Source of the DNA: Candidatus Endomicrobiellum meruensis
GTDB taxonomy: Bacteria > Elusimicrobiota > Endomicrobiia > Endomicrobiales > Endomicrobiaceae
Length of the DNA: 64,000 nt
Direction: 5' to 3'
Assembly: GCA_031282625.1 (NCBI GenBank)
Contig: JAITDI010000012.1
Coordinates: forward strand, 1 to 64,000
Under the pieces are notes generated by a model. The model saw nothing but the letters and a program-made list of their open reading frames with translations, did no database searches and had not been told where the DNA came from. Position numbers and translations under genes: made by a program. Below, one piece after another: positions 1-8,385 of this stretch; within the stretch, counting starts at the first letter, position 1, and each line of letters starts with the position of its first letter.

Positions 1-314
1 GCTGCTCTTGTAAGCTCTTCCTGCTTTCTTTTTTCTGATGCTAGTCTATCAGCTGCTTCTTTTAATTTCAGCCTTTCTTCTTGTTCTTTATTCTTTTGCT
101 CTATTAAGGCTTGTCTTGCCCTTAATTTTGCCGTTTCTATTTCTATCCTTGCCAATTCTTCTTGTTTCCTCTTTTCTAATGCTAGTTTATCAGCTGCTTC
201 TTTTAGTTTCACTCTTTCTGCTGCTTCTTTATTCTTTTGCTCTATTAAAGCTTGTCTTGCCCTTTCTTTTGCCGCTTCTATTTCTACCCTTACCAATTCT
301 TCTTGTTTCCTTTT
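1..314 (-). repeat. 141-bp tandem repeat coding a 47-aa coiled-coil unit
   Basis: Two complete 141-bp units (314-174 and 173-33) and the start of a third (32-1) lie inside the partial coiled-coil gene. Each unit starts KRKQEEL and contains RARQALIEQKNKE. The copies differ at only a few codons, so the array is probably recent and could vary in copy number. It continues past the edge. Confidence 0.85.
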
Positions 315-476
315 TTCTAATGCTACTCTTTCTGCCTCTGATTGTGCCTTCTGTGCTGAGCTTTCAAGTTCATTTATAATTGCGATAATTTCTTTTATCT
401 CTTCCTTATCTTCAGCCATTAGTTGAACAGAAGTTAATATCAAAAAAAAACTAACAACCAAGAATATTTTATTCAT
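1..476 (-). CDS. secreted repeat coiled-coil protein, 3' part outside window
   Basis: This ORF is absent from the track because it runs off the left edge without a stop. It begins MNKIFLVV with ATG at 476, preceded by AAGGAT about 8 nt upstream. Residues 1-21 form a signal peptide (hydrophobic VVSFFLIL, likely cleavage LMA|ED). The rest is charged, rich in Lys, Glu, Ala and Arg, and predicted as a continuous coiled coil. From residue 55 it consists of 47-residue tandem units opening with KRKQEEL. No catalytic domain is visible in the 158 residues seen. TolA-like or surface tether roles are possible but cannot be shown. The plus-strand leucine-rich ORF at 38-379 is its shadow. Confidence 0.8.
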   Translation of the reverse strand, partial: MNKIFLVVSFFLILTSVQLMAEDKEEIKEIIAIINELESSAQKAQSEAERVALEKRKQEELVRVEIEAAKERARQALIEQKNKEAAERVKLKEAADKLALEKRKQEELARIEIETAKLRARQALIEQKNKEQEERLKLKEAADRLASEKRKQEELTRA

Positions 477-548
477 ACATAGTATCCTTTTTTTACAATA
501 TAATCATTTATTTATTCAAAATTTTAAAATATTTATTTAATTATTTTT

Positions 549-1770
549 TCATATTAATTGATCTTTTGATAAATTAAGGCTTATGATTCCGAACTTACAA
601 CTTAAGCCTATATTAGCCTGCACAGTCTTATACCTATAGGCTACTTCTTTGTTATATATGCTCAACAAATCTATCTTTTTTATTATTTTATCCATATTTC
701 CTATACTTATTTCGGTATATTGTCATAAGCTATTGCTAATAACTTTTGATTCCTTGTTAAATCTTCCATACTTCTAAACTTTCTTACTGTCTATTTCCAC
801 TCCAATGTTACAAATATTCCATTATGCCCATAATCTACGCTCTTTACCCTTCCAAAACTCTCATCCATCTCCACATACTTAAACTTTCCTTCACAATTAC
901 TAGTATATTCTAGCATTTTATATGTTCTTTTATCAAATCTTCTAGAGTTCGCCACTATTTTTAATACGCTGTTATTTTCTATACTTTTCCCCGTTAAGTT
1001 CGCTCCTTTTTTTAACTTAAATAGTCCGTCTAACTTTAAATTTGTTCCCTTTATTATGCTTGTTTTTCTTAGATTAAATTCTCCTAGACCTTTCACTTCT
1101 AATGTGGCGGCACTAGAATCGCTATTTGATATTTCATCTGAAAGTGCGTCATACATTTGCACTTTTGACCCTTGTTCTATAGAAAATGTTACGTTTGTTA
1201 GGTCTAACATATGTATTGAATTGCTTACTCCTAATGCAGTGTTTCCTTTGAAAACTGTTTCTGAACAAGCGTTCACATTAAATATTACATTTGAACCAAT
1301 ATCTAAATGAATTACTCCACCCGGTTCATTTAGCGCCTTATTATCAAAAAATGAAGCATTCATGAACTCTAGAGTACTATTACCACCTAAATAAGCTACT
1401 CCTCCCGCGTTAAAAGAAGTATTATTTTAAAATATTATCCCATCCCTCGGGACACAGATATATAAAGGTTCACTCGAGTCTAATACGAAGTCTGATAATA
1501 CAGCCCCTCTACCTTTTGTAAAATAGTTAGATATTATTCCATCTCTACATCTAAGCCTAAACTCCATTCTGTCAAAATATCCTCCTATATGCGTAGAAAG
1601 CTGTTCTGGTATCTGGCTTAAAGAATTATCCATGTACCGCTGTACAATTATTTCTATCGCATTCTCTTGCGCAGCGGCATTAGGATAAAGTTGTTTTCCA
1701 AACAAAACTTCTGTGTTCAGAAAAGAACAGTATATAAGTATAAATAAAAACTTATTAATATATTTCTCAT
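549..1770 (-). pseudogene. decayed autotransporter / Pmp-like adhesin
   Basis: The ORFs at 1427-1705 and 791-1363 are in the same frame. They are separated only by TAA at 1427-1429, and reading through gives GIIF*NNTSFNAGGVAYLGGN, a typical autotransporter passenger repeat (FxxN, GG-[AV]). A second in-frame stop (TAG, 791-793) follows VTLEWK. Reading on gives MEDLTRNQKLLAIAYDNI, which resembles the linker before autotransporter barrels. A last fragment (549-695, another frame) ends with barrel-like strands (NIGLSCKFGIISLNL). At the 5' end, ATG at 1770 opens a signal peptide (MRNILISFYLYLY) out of frame with the passenger. So there are at least two nonsense codons, two frame changes and a large barrel deletion. 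It starts right after the stop of the preceding secreted gene. Confidence 0.72.
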
Positions 1771-1772
1771 TT

Positions 1773-2152
1773 CTATAAATTTATATGCCCTTCACTATCA
1801 TCTGATGTATCACTATCAATAAGATATTTATCTATTAACTTTTGTTTTAATATGCCCACCTTTGGTGCACCTGATTTTAAAACTCTTCTAACTTTTGCAT
1901 ACAAAATTCTAAAATTTTTAATATCCTTAAGAGCTTTGCTATAAGCACCAACAGCATATTGCCAATCAGCTAATACACTAGAGGCAAACTCATCATCTTC
2001 AGCCGCTTTCATTCTGTAATCATTTTCTTTAAGATACATATCTGATTCCAAATTCTCTATATCTAATTCTGGCTTAAGTTTATAATACTTTGCTTCTACA
2101 ACATTTGAAAAATACATACACAAATTAAAACTGCCAATACTCTTAATTTCAT
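1773..2152 (-). pseudogene. small secreted protein with frameshift in the signal peptide
   Basis: The track shows only 116 aa from 2123 with a TTG start. A perfect ribosome site (AAGGAG) precedes ATG at 2152, which reads MKLRVLAVLICVCIF and then leaves frame. Adding one T to the five-T run (complement of 2108-2112) joins it to SNVVEAKYYKLKP, giving a complete signal peptide ending VEA|K. The mature part is about 110 residues, helical, charged, with an acidic tail (SDTSDDSEG). No family is recognised. It is either a very recent pseudogene, a frameshift rescued by slippage, or a base-call error. Confidence 0.65.
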
Positions 2153-2173
2153 TTTTTCTCCTTCATAATTTAA

Positions 2174-2225
2174 TAACCAGTAAATTATTAAGTTTTCATT
2201 TTGTTTCTTAATAATTTACTGGTTA
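2174..2225 (-). terminator. 19-bp perfect inverted repeat
   Basis: AACCAGTAAATTATTAAG (2175-2192) is perfectly repeated in inverse at 2207-2224 around a 14-nt loop, and one more T-A pair closes it. It lies between two minus-strand secreted-protein genes. The stem is AT-rich with no clean T run, so termination is likely but not certain; an operator or mRNA-stability stem is the alternative. Confidence 0.5.
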
Positions 2226-2283
2226 AAAATTTTTTATAAGTCTTTTACTAGCTTACACCTCTACTAGATTAGTCACCAGTTGA

Positions 2284-2739
2284 CTAAGTAACATCAATAA
2301 AGAACATATTAACGTAGTCTTGTATAAGAGTGCTTAAATTTTGAAGATTGTATCTAAAAGCCGTTAGCAATGCTTTCCTATGAGCTGCATAGGATTTAAT
2401 TCTTACTATCACCTGACGCCGTTGATTTTTTAGCGCATATATCTCATTTTTTTCGTCTGATTTTTCCTTTTCTGAACGAATAGTCCAGTCAGTAGACTTA
2501 AAAGTTGATTTCTTAGCAACTATCTCCGCCAGATAGTAACGATCGTCCTTCTCAACTGATGCTATTTTCTCAAAAAGAGCTAATCTTTTTGTTGGTGATG
2601 GAGTAGTAGTACTACTACTAATACCTACTGCGTTTTTATATGCATCATTTTTAGATAAAAGATTATCCAAGTAGTCAGCATAAGCTACATTTCCAAATAA
2701 ACATAAAACTAAAGCACCTAAATAAAACCTTATTTTCAT
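2284..2739 (-). CDS. small secreted helical protein
   Basis: The 151-residue product starts MKIRFYLGALVLCLFGNVAYA|D, a clear Sec signal peptide. The start has AAAGGAG about 8 nt upstream, overlapping the end of the preceding gene. The mature part has a short Ser/Thr/Pro linker (SSSTTTPSPT) followed by charged, probably helical sequence with Tyr-rich spots. No catalytic motif or family is recognised. It is the last gene of a tight three-gene operon with the barrel protein and the membrane coiled coil (1-3 nt gaps), so its role is probably in the periplasm or at the surface with them. A short inverted repeat (TTAGTCA/TGACTAA) covers its stop codon. Confidence 0.75.
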   Translation of the reverse strand: MKIRFYLGALVLCLFGNVAYADYLDNLLSKNDAYKNAVGISSSTTTPSPTKRLALFEKIASVEKDDRYYLAEIVAKKSTFKSTDWTIRSEKEKSDEKNEIYALKNQRRQVIVRIKSYAAHRKALLTAFRYNLQNLSTLIQDYVNMFFIDVT

Positions 2740-2740
2740 T

Positions 2741-4126
2741 TTACTTCTCCTTTATAACTGTAAAAATTCTTTTAGTATACTCCTTCTTTTCTTTAGCACC
2801 TACAATTTTGCCAAAAGAGTAGACTATTCCGCCATTTAAACAAAAATCACCTCCTCTGCGAAATTCAATATTTCCAGATACAGAAAACCCCTCGCACACT
2901 TTATAATCTAAATATAATGAAGCTCCTGGTTTTAAAAACTCTTCGGATGTGCCTTTAGATTTAAAGATTGTTAAGAAATCGTACGTATGAATTATCTCTG
3001 GCGATAAAGATGTCAAGACTATTTCTGAGAAAATTTTAGAACTTATGCTCCACTTTTTATAATCTTTCTGCAAACCAATACCTACCCTTGCCAGTGAACG
3101 CCAATATACTCCGCCATAAACATTCATAGTTAAGGAAGTTGTAGAATCTTCTTTGAATGAAGGATAAAAATTACTACTCATACTAAGCCCTGCGAAAGGC
3201 TTTAAGATAAGAGATTTTAATGGAGTATTTTTGGAAATTTCTATATCGGCGTTGATTGTCATACATGTAAAGTTCGCTTTAGCAATATCATATGACAACT
3301 TTCTATCATCTAGAATGGTTTCTATCAGAGGTATCTTCCTTTTTGTTTCATACTTGCCAAAGCCTACCTCAACTAGACATTTAATGTTAGCTTTTACTGG
3401 TATACTTCCATACATTCCCAAAGACATATTTTTAATTTTTGCGGAATCCTCTTTTTCGTCTATTACATTCTGCTCGTCTACTTTTATATATAATCTCGTG
3501 TCTAATGAATGATCATATCCTAAGATTAGACCGCTTTTTTTGTCGTTGACTGTGTCATTGTTGTCGCCTTCTATATCCATATGTCTATAAAAAGTATTTA
3601 CCCAAACATCTTTGCTACACAACACACAATTATCTATTTGAGTATATTCTATATCTATATAGTTATTATTATAGTTTTTAGAGGTATTTTTCTCTGAGAA
3701 ATATCTATCCAGCTTACAATATACATAATCTCTGTTGATGTTGGTCACTCCGCTTCTAATAACATTGGCTAAAAATTTCATGTCAGATAAGGACATCAAT
3801 CCTAACAAATGTTCTTTTAGTTTGTAATACTTATCTAAAGCACATTTATACTCGTAATATGCATCGTTCTTTTCCGCTTTTAGTAGCTCAGACGTTGTCT
3901 TGCTCATGCTGACTGGTGATTTCAATTTCCAAGTAATATATTTTTGCTTATATATCTTGCGAAAGCTCTTTACAGGTTCAATCTCTTTTGGTTGCGTCGT
4001 AGACATTAGTTGTTTAATCGTATTCTTCGCAAAAAAATCTTTATAAGATAATTCTAACCCTAATGAAGGCGACGAAATTAAGAGAAATAAAAAAATATGT
4101 ATATAAACTATAAGTACTTTTTTCAT
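2741..4126 (-). CDS. probable outer-membrane beta-barrel protein
   Basis: The 461 residues begin with a signal peptide (MKKVLIVYIHIFLFLLISSPSLG). Residues about 25-190 are mixed helical with several Cys (CVLCSKD). From about 195 to the end, the sequence alternates polar and hydrophobic residues in 8-12 residue strands with Gly/aromatic turns (LILGYDHSLDTRLYIKV, KPFAGLSMSSNF, VYGGVYWRSLARVGIGL, GGIVYSFG). This is what an autotransporter-type or porin-like barrel looks like. The end is a few charged residues rather than the classical terminal Phe. No passenger repeats are present, so it may be a barrel fused to a small periplasmic or extracellular domain. Operon partners suggest a surface assembly. 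Confidence 0.65.
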   Translation of the reverse strand: MKKVLIVYIHIFLFLLISSPSLGLELSYKDFFAKNTIKQLMSTTQPKEIEPVKSFRKIYKQKYITWKLKSPVSMSKTTSELLKAEKNDAYYEYKCALDKYYKLKEHLLGLMSLSDMKFLANVIRSGVTNINRDYVYCKLDRYFSEKNTSKNYNNNYIDIEYTQIDNCVLCSKDVWVNTFYRHMDIEGDNNDTVNDKKSGLILGYDHSLDTRLYIKVDEQNVIDEKEDSAKIKNMSLGMYGSIPVKANIKCLVEVGFGKYETKRKIPLIETILDDRKLSYDIAKANFTCMTINADIEISKNTPLKSLILKPFAGLSMSSNFYPSFKEDSTTSLTMNVYGGVYWRSLARVGIGLQKDYKKWSISSKIFSEIVLTSLSPEIIHTYDFLTIFKSKGTSEEFLKPGASLYLDYKVCEGFSVSGNIEFRRGGDFCLNGGIVYSFGKIVGAKEKKEYTKRIFTVIKEK

Positions 4127-4129
4127 TAT

Positions 4130-4579
4130 TTAAAGAATATTCCTTACTGTATAAATGCTTGTTTTAGGTTTTTCTTTCTTCTTCTTTAATACTTCTTCAA
4201 GTCTTTTAAGTCTTTTTTCAGTACTCAACATTCTTCCTCTGGTTTTGGATGTATTTTTATACTCAGAGTCAATTTTGGAAAGATGAGCTATGATGTTCGT
4301 GATAAATTCAACTTTGCTTTCAGAATCTTCTTTTATGTATTCTTTCACATCTTTTAATTGTTCTTTAACTACCGTGACTTCACTATAAGTTTGCCCTCTT
4401 AAGTTTTCAATTTGCTGCAGAAGTTCTTCCTCTAAGTGTTTATGTTGGATACACATTTTTTGATAATTCTCATCTATCATGTAATGACAAACGTAGAACA
4501 ATAACAATCCCAATATAAAATTTATTGTCACTAAGATATATACAAAAACTTTAAAAATGCTTAGTTTATTTTTGGACAT
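4130..4579 (-). CDS. single-pass membrane coiled-coil protein
   Basis: I chose the ATG at 4579 (MSKNKLSIFK) because AAAGGAT lies 5 nt before it; the track start at 4597 is a TTG without a site. Residues about 10-32 are one transmembrane helix (VFVYILVTINFILGLLLFYV). The remaining ~115 residues are charged and helical with heptad-like spacing (LEEELLQQIENL, STEKRLKRLEEVLKKKKEKP). It would sit in the inner membrane with a periplasmic coiled coil. It is first in the operon with the barrel protein (3-nt gap), so a role as an envelope-spanning tether is a reasonable inference. No family is recognised. Confidence 0.7.
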   Translation of the reverse strand: MSKNKLSIFKVFVYILVTINFILGLLLFYVCHYMIDENYQKMCIQHKHLEEELLQQIENLRGQTYSEVTVVKEQLKDVKEYIKEDSESKVEFITNIIAHLSKIDSEYKNTSKTRGRMLSTEKRLKRLEEVLKKKKEKPKTSIYTVRNIL

Positions 4580-4915
4580 AAATATCCTTTTAAACAAAAA
4601 ATTTAAAAAGAACTAACTCCATCAAAAAGATTCCCATTTTGAAAATTTTTTATTCTCAAAATTCTTCCTTTTTAATATCTATGGTAGATATAAGTTAAGA
4701 TTATACTACTGAAATAAGTTAATTTAATTTTAATTTGTAAAAAAAGTGTGAATTAAAGAAAATTACATAGATGTTAAAGTTTTATGAGAAGTTAGAGAAG
4801 GTTAGATAAAGCTTTTTGCCGGGGTGGCATAGTTAATTAGTCGTGTATAAAAATTCAGGGTAGTACATTTGCGCAGAGTCAAGCAAATAGTCGCAATGTT
4901 TAAGTTAAAAAGCTA
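4580..4915. other. intergenic region with a possible promoter
   Basis: There is no gene in these 336 bases. A TATAAT hexamer on the minus strand (4700-4705) about 120 nt upstream of the coiled-coil operon may be its -10 box, but no good -35 accompanies it. I see no other structure with confidence. Confidence 0.35.
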
Positions 4916-6058
4916 TTAGTTTAGTTTTAAGTATAATTTTTCGTGTTGTTTGAGATTGTGGTTTATATCGTATTGTTGACCTATAGAAGTACAAGCTTTT
5001 GCACTCATATTTTTAAAAGCAATCTCATCATTCAGTAAATACATAATTTTCTCAGCAGTTTTTTCATAATTATTTGGTTCTATTAAAAAACCAGTTTCAC
5101 CGTTAACAACTATTTCTTTTACTCCATCTACAGCATTTGCCACGACTGGTTTAGAGCAACACATAGCCTCAACAATAGTACATGGTAACCCTTCCCAAAG
5201 CGATGTTAATACAAAAATATCACTTGCTTTTAAGATTTCTACAATATCTGTTCTCCAACCAAGCATAAAAACTTTATTTTTTAAATTTAAACTATCTCTC
5301 AAAAACTCAAGTTCTTTTCTTTGTTCGCCATCTCCAACTATTAAAAATATAACATCTTTAAGTCTTGGAGCTATTAAAGAAGAAGTTTTGATAAAATCTT
5401 TAAGATTTTTTTGTGGTTTAAAAGGTCCTATTGTAGTAATAACTCTCAAATTATTATCTATTCCTAATGTTTTTTTAAAATTAGGCTGTGGAACAAAATT
5501 CTTATAAAGTGCCGTATCTATACCTGCTCGTATAAGAATGAATTTATTTTCTTTGGCAATTTTATAATGCCGTCCCTTTTTTATATCTTCTTTAGTTACA
5601 ACAATTAATTTGTCTGAAAGCAAAGCACAGAATTTCTCAAGAAAAACATAAAAATTTTTAACAAACCATTTTTGTGTTTCATTAAAACCGTATCCATGTA
5701 TCGTATGGACTATAACTTTTACTCCTGCCAGCTTAGCGGCTATCCTTCCTACAACTCCAGCCTTTGACGAATGTGTATGGACCATGTCTGGTTTTTCTTT
5801 TTTTAAGATGGAATAAATTTTAAAAAGAGCTTTTAAATCTTTTAATGGAGAAGCTTCCCTGATAAGATCCTTTATATGATACAATCTCACTTCTTTTAAG
5901 GCTTCATGGTCTAATATTCCACCCTCGCCTGCAATAATAAAACTGTCAAAAATATTTTTGTCAATATTTTTTGCAACATGCAAGGCTACTTTTTGAGCTC
6001 CGCCAAGTTCAAGTTTAGTGATGATATAACAAACTTTTATCATATTATTTCTCATCAT
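4916..6058 (-). CDS. GT4-family glycosyltransferase
   Basis: The 380-residue product has the two-Rossmann (GT-B) layout. The N-terminal half starts with the ITKLELGGAQ loop and contains HTHSSKAGVVGR. The C-terminal half contains TIGPFKPQKNLKDFI, the nucleotide-sugar loop ASDIFVLTSLWEGLP and EAMCCSKPVVA. The E..EG/EAM pattern is that of retaining GT4 enzymes such as those building lipopolysaccharide or capsule glycans. The acceptor cannot be told. The start is MM (ATGATG) after GGAAATTAG; the ATG five codons later is an alternative. It stands alone, with non-coding gaps on both sides. Confidence 0.9.
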   Translation of the reverse strand: MMRNNMIKVCYIITKLELGGAQKVALHVAKNIDKNIFDSFIIAGEGGILDHEALKEVRLYHIKDLIREASPLKDLKALFKIYSILKKEKPDMVHTHSSKAGVVGRIAAKLAGVKVIVHTIHGYGFNETQKWFVKNFYVFLEKFCALLSDKLIVVTKEDIKKGRHYKIAKENKFILIRAGIDTALYKNFVPQPNFKKTLGIDNNLRVITTIGPFKPQKNLKDFIKTSSLIAPRLKDVIFLIVGDGEQRKELEFLRDSLNLKNKVFMLGWRTDIVEILKASDIFVLTSLWEGLPCTIVEAMCCSKPVVANAVDGVKEIVVNGETGFLIEPNNYEKTAEKIMYLLNDEIAFKNMSAKACTSIGQQYDINHNLKQHEKLYLKLN

Positions 6059-6209
6059 CTAATTTCCAAAGGAATGTAAGACGATATATATTAACTTTGT
6101 TAAATATTTTTAAATTTGTTCCTGAGAATATTATTTAGGCTACCCTTTTTTATCTATCCGATAAATTAAAAGTATAAAGCGCAACCGTTTATTATTAGAC
6201 AATATCATA

Positions 6210-6233
6210 ACTGCCCGGCAAAAGCCAGGCAGT
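6210..6233 (-). terminator. GC-rich hairpin after serA
   Basis: On the minus strand ACTGCCTGGC-TTTT-GCCGGGCAGT forms a 10-bp stem with one G-U pair and a 4-nt loop, about 25 nt past the serA stop. It is the obvious 3' end of the tig-clp-lon-serA run, although only a weak T-rich tail follows. Confidence 0.6.
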
Positions 6234-6256
6234 ATAATAAATTAGATTTTTTAGAT

Positions 6257-7207
6257 TTACTTTTTTGCGTTGACAGCGTTTCTTATGATTCCTTTTGTAA
6301 AAAAATCTACAAGAACCTCGCCTATTTCTTTGGCAATTCTAACTTGAGCTTCATCGGTGGACGCTGCAAGATGAGGCGTTACAACCACTTTATCGGTATC
6401 TATAAGAGTCCAGTCTTCCGGAGGTTCTTTGGCAAATACGTCTATAGCGGCTCCCGCTACTTTACCAGACTTAATTGCATCCGACAAATCTTTTTCGTTA
6501 ACTATTGGACCTCTAGCGCAATTGATAATTCTAACGCCGTCTTTCATTTTCTTTATGGCATCAGCATTTATCATGCCTCGTGTAGAATCGTTAAGCGGCG
6601 AGTGAATTGAAATATAATCGGCTTGAGCAAAAACTTCATCTATACTTTTTAATTCTATGTTGTTGTTGTTTTTTGCTGCTTCTTGATTTGCAAATGGATC
6701 ATAAGCTATAACTTTCATACCAAAAGCATTAAGTCTTTTAGCAACTTCAGAACCTATTCTTCCAAGACCTATCAAACCTAAAGTCTTACCGAAAAGTTCG
6801 GTTCCTACAAAATTTTTGCGATCCCATTTTCTATTTTTTAAAGATTTGTAACTTTCAGGAATGTGTCCGGCAAGAGAAAGCATAAGACCTATCGTATGCT
6901 CAGCCGCAGATATGGTGTTTCCTCCCGGGACATTAGCGACTATTATGCCTTTCTTTGTCGCCACTTCTTTATCAACATTGTCAACACCCGTGCCTGCTCT
7001 GCCGATAAATTTCAGCTTTCCCGCAACATCCATAATATCTGAAGTAACTTTTACTTCTGAACGGATAAGAAGCCCGTTGTAGTCTTTTATAAGTTCTTTC
7101 AATTCTTCTTGAGAAGGCTTATTATGTATATCTACTTTGAATTCTTTATTTGAAAGCAATGCGCCAAGTCCTTCGGTATTATCGTAGGTCATTAAAATCT
7201 TGTACAT
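6257..7207 (-). CDS. serA: D-3-phosphoglycerate dehydrogenase, short form
   Basis: Catalyses the first step of serine synthesis (3-phosphoglycerate to 3-phosphohydroxypyruvate, NAD-dependent). I place the start at ATG 7207 (MYKILMTYDN) after AGGGGCAGG; the track start is an upstream TTG. The protein is 316 residues. It contains the NAD site (LGLIGLGRIGSEVAKRL), the signature region MKDGVRIINCARGPIVNE, and the catalytic His in VVTPHLAASTDEA. It ends right after the catalytic domain (FFTKGIIRNAVNAKK), so the ACT or ASB regulatory domains of longer SerA are missing and serine feedback is unlikely in the usual form. It follows a class V aminotransferase that can supply the next step. Confidence 0.93.
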   Translation of the reverse strand: MYKILMTYDNTEGLGALLSNKEFKVDIHNKPSQEELKELIKDYNGLLIRSEVKVTSDIMDVAGKLKFIGRAGTGVDNVDKEVATKKGIIVANVPGGNTISAAEHTIGLMLSLAGHIPESYKSLKNRKWDRKNFVGTELFGKTLGLIGLGRIGSEVAKRLNAFGMKVIAYDPFANQEAAKNNNNIELKSIDEVFAQADYISIHSPLNDSTRGMINADAIKKMKDGVRIINCARGPIVNEKDLSDAIKSGKVAGAAIDVFAKEPPEDWTLIDTDKVVVTPHLAASTDEAQVRIAKEIGEVLVDFFTKGIIRNAVNAKK

Positions 7208-7251
7208 TTTGCCTGCCCCTTTTTTCAGTTTCAAATATCAAATATTATGTA

Positions 7252-8385
7252 TTATGCTCTTAACAACTCCTCTTCAGCAGCAGCTACAGCCTTACCCTTT
7301 TCAATATTTACGCCAAGTTCAGTAAGAACCATTTCAAGACATGCAAACCCTACAAGCAAATCGGCTTTTCCTATGTAACCCATGTGCGCAAATCTTATAA
7401 TTTTGCCTTTTAAATCGCCCTGTCCTCCCGCTATTGACACACCATATTTTTCTCTTAACGTCTTAACTATCTTACCGCCAATTTCAGTAGGAACGTAAGC
7501 GCTTGTGACAACATCGCACGGAACTTCTCCGAAAAGCTTAAGTCCCAAAGCTTTCATACCAGCTCTTGCCGCTTTTGCGAGAAGTTTGTAATCATTCCAC
7601 ATATTTTCCAAACCTCTTTCCTTAATAAGCCTTAGAGACTCTTGAAGAGCAACAATAAGAGTTACTGGAGGAGTAAAAGGCGTTTCGTTGCTTCCATATG
7701 ATTTTTTATACTTTTTAATATCAAAATAAAATTTTGGAATTTTTGAAGATTCTGTCAGCTTCCAAGCTTTATCGCTTAATGTTATAAACGCAAGTCCCGG
7801 GGCAAGCATAAATCCTTTTTGAGAACCTGATACCACTACGTCTATTTTCCAATCGTCTGTTCTAAATTCCTGCCCTGCAAGACCGGAAACAGTGTCAACA
7901 ACCAAAACAGCATTGGTTTTTGAAACTATCTCACCTATAGCTTTAATATCATTTACGACCCCTGTGGAAGTTTCTGTAAATGTGGTATATACAGCTTTAA
8001 CATTTGGATTTGCCTTTAAAGCTTTTTCTATCTCTGCAGGCTTAACTACTTTTCCCCATTCTACTGAAACAGATATAACTTTTACCCCATACCCTTCTGC
8101 TATTTTTATCCATCTATCTCCAAAGTTTCCACAACTTGCTACTATAACTTCATCGCCAGAACTTAAAAGATTTGTTACGGCAATCTCCATTGTACCCGTG
8201 CCTGAAGAAGCAACAGTATAAACCTCATTTTTTGTTTGAAAGACATACTTTAACCCTTCAGCAACATCTTTGTAAATCGCCGCAAACTCACTCGTCCTGT
8301 GGTGGAGTATAGGCAAAGCTTCTTTTAAGGCGACTTCCGGAGGAATCGGCGTAGGACCGGGAGTTAAAAGATAATGTTTTTTCAT
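7252..8385 (-). CDS. class V aminotransferase (serine/alanine-glyoxylate type)
   Basis: This is a 377-residue PLP enzyme of the alanine-glyoxylate/serine-pyruvate aminotransferase group. It contains LTPGPTPIPP at the N terminus, the phosphate-binding TVASSGTGTMEIAV, the Asp in VVDTVSGLAG, and the Schiff-base Lys in VSGSQKGFMLAPG. No serC is seen and serA follows directly (44-nt gap). In several lineages such an enzyme acts as phosphoserine aminotransferase, so I infer that role here, but serine-glyoxylate or alanine-glyoxylate activity is possible. Its ATG overlaps the lon stop codon by 4 nt, tying it to the protease operon. Confidence 0.88.
   Translation of the reverse strand: MKKHYLLTPGPTPIPPEVALKEALPILHHRTSEFAAIYKDVAEGLKYVFQTKNEVYTVASSGTGTMEIAVTNLLSSGDEVIVASCGNFGDRWIKIAEGYGVKVISVSVEWGKVVKPAEIEKALKANPNVKAVYTTFTETSTGVVNDIKAIGEIVSKTNAVLVVDTVSGLAGQEFRTDDWKIDVVVSGSQKGFMLAPGLAFITLSDKAWKLTESSKIPKFYFDIKKYKKSYGSNETPFTPPVTLIVALQESLRLIKERGLENMWNDYKLLAKAARAGMKALGLKLFGEVPCDVVTSAYVPTEIGGKIVKTLREKYGVSIAGGQGDLKGKIIRFAHMGYIGKADLLVGFACLEMVLTELGVNIEKGKAVAAAEEELLRA

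Noticed and set aside
38-379. Plus-strand ORF of leucine/phenylalanine repeats
   Set aside because: It is the complement of the minus-strand coiled-coil gene, which has a signal peptide, ribosome site and sensible codons.
1427-1705. Stand-alone 92-aa gene
   Set aside because: It has a TTG start with no ribosome site, and its frame continues through a stop into the autotransporter passenger.
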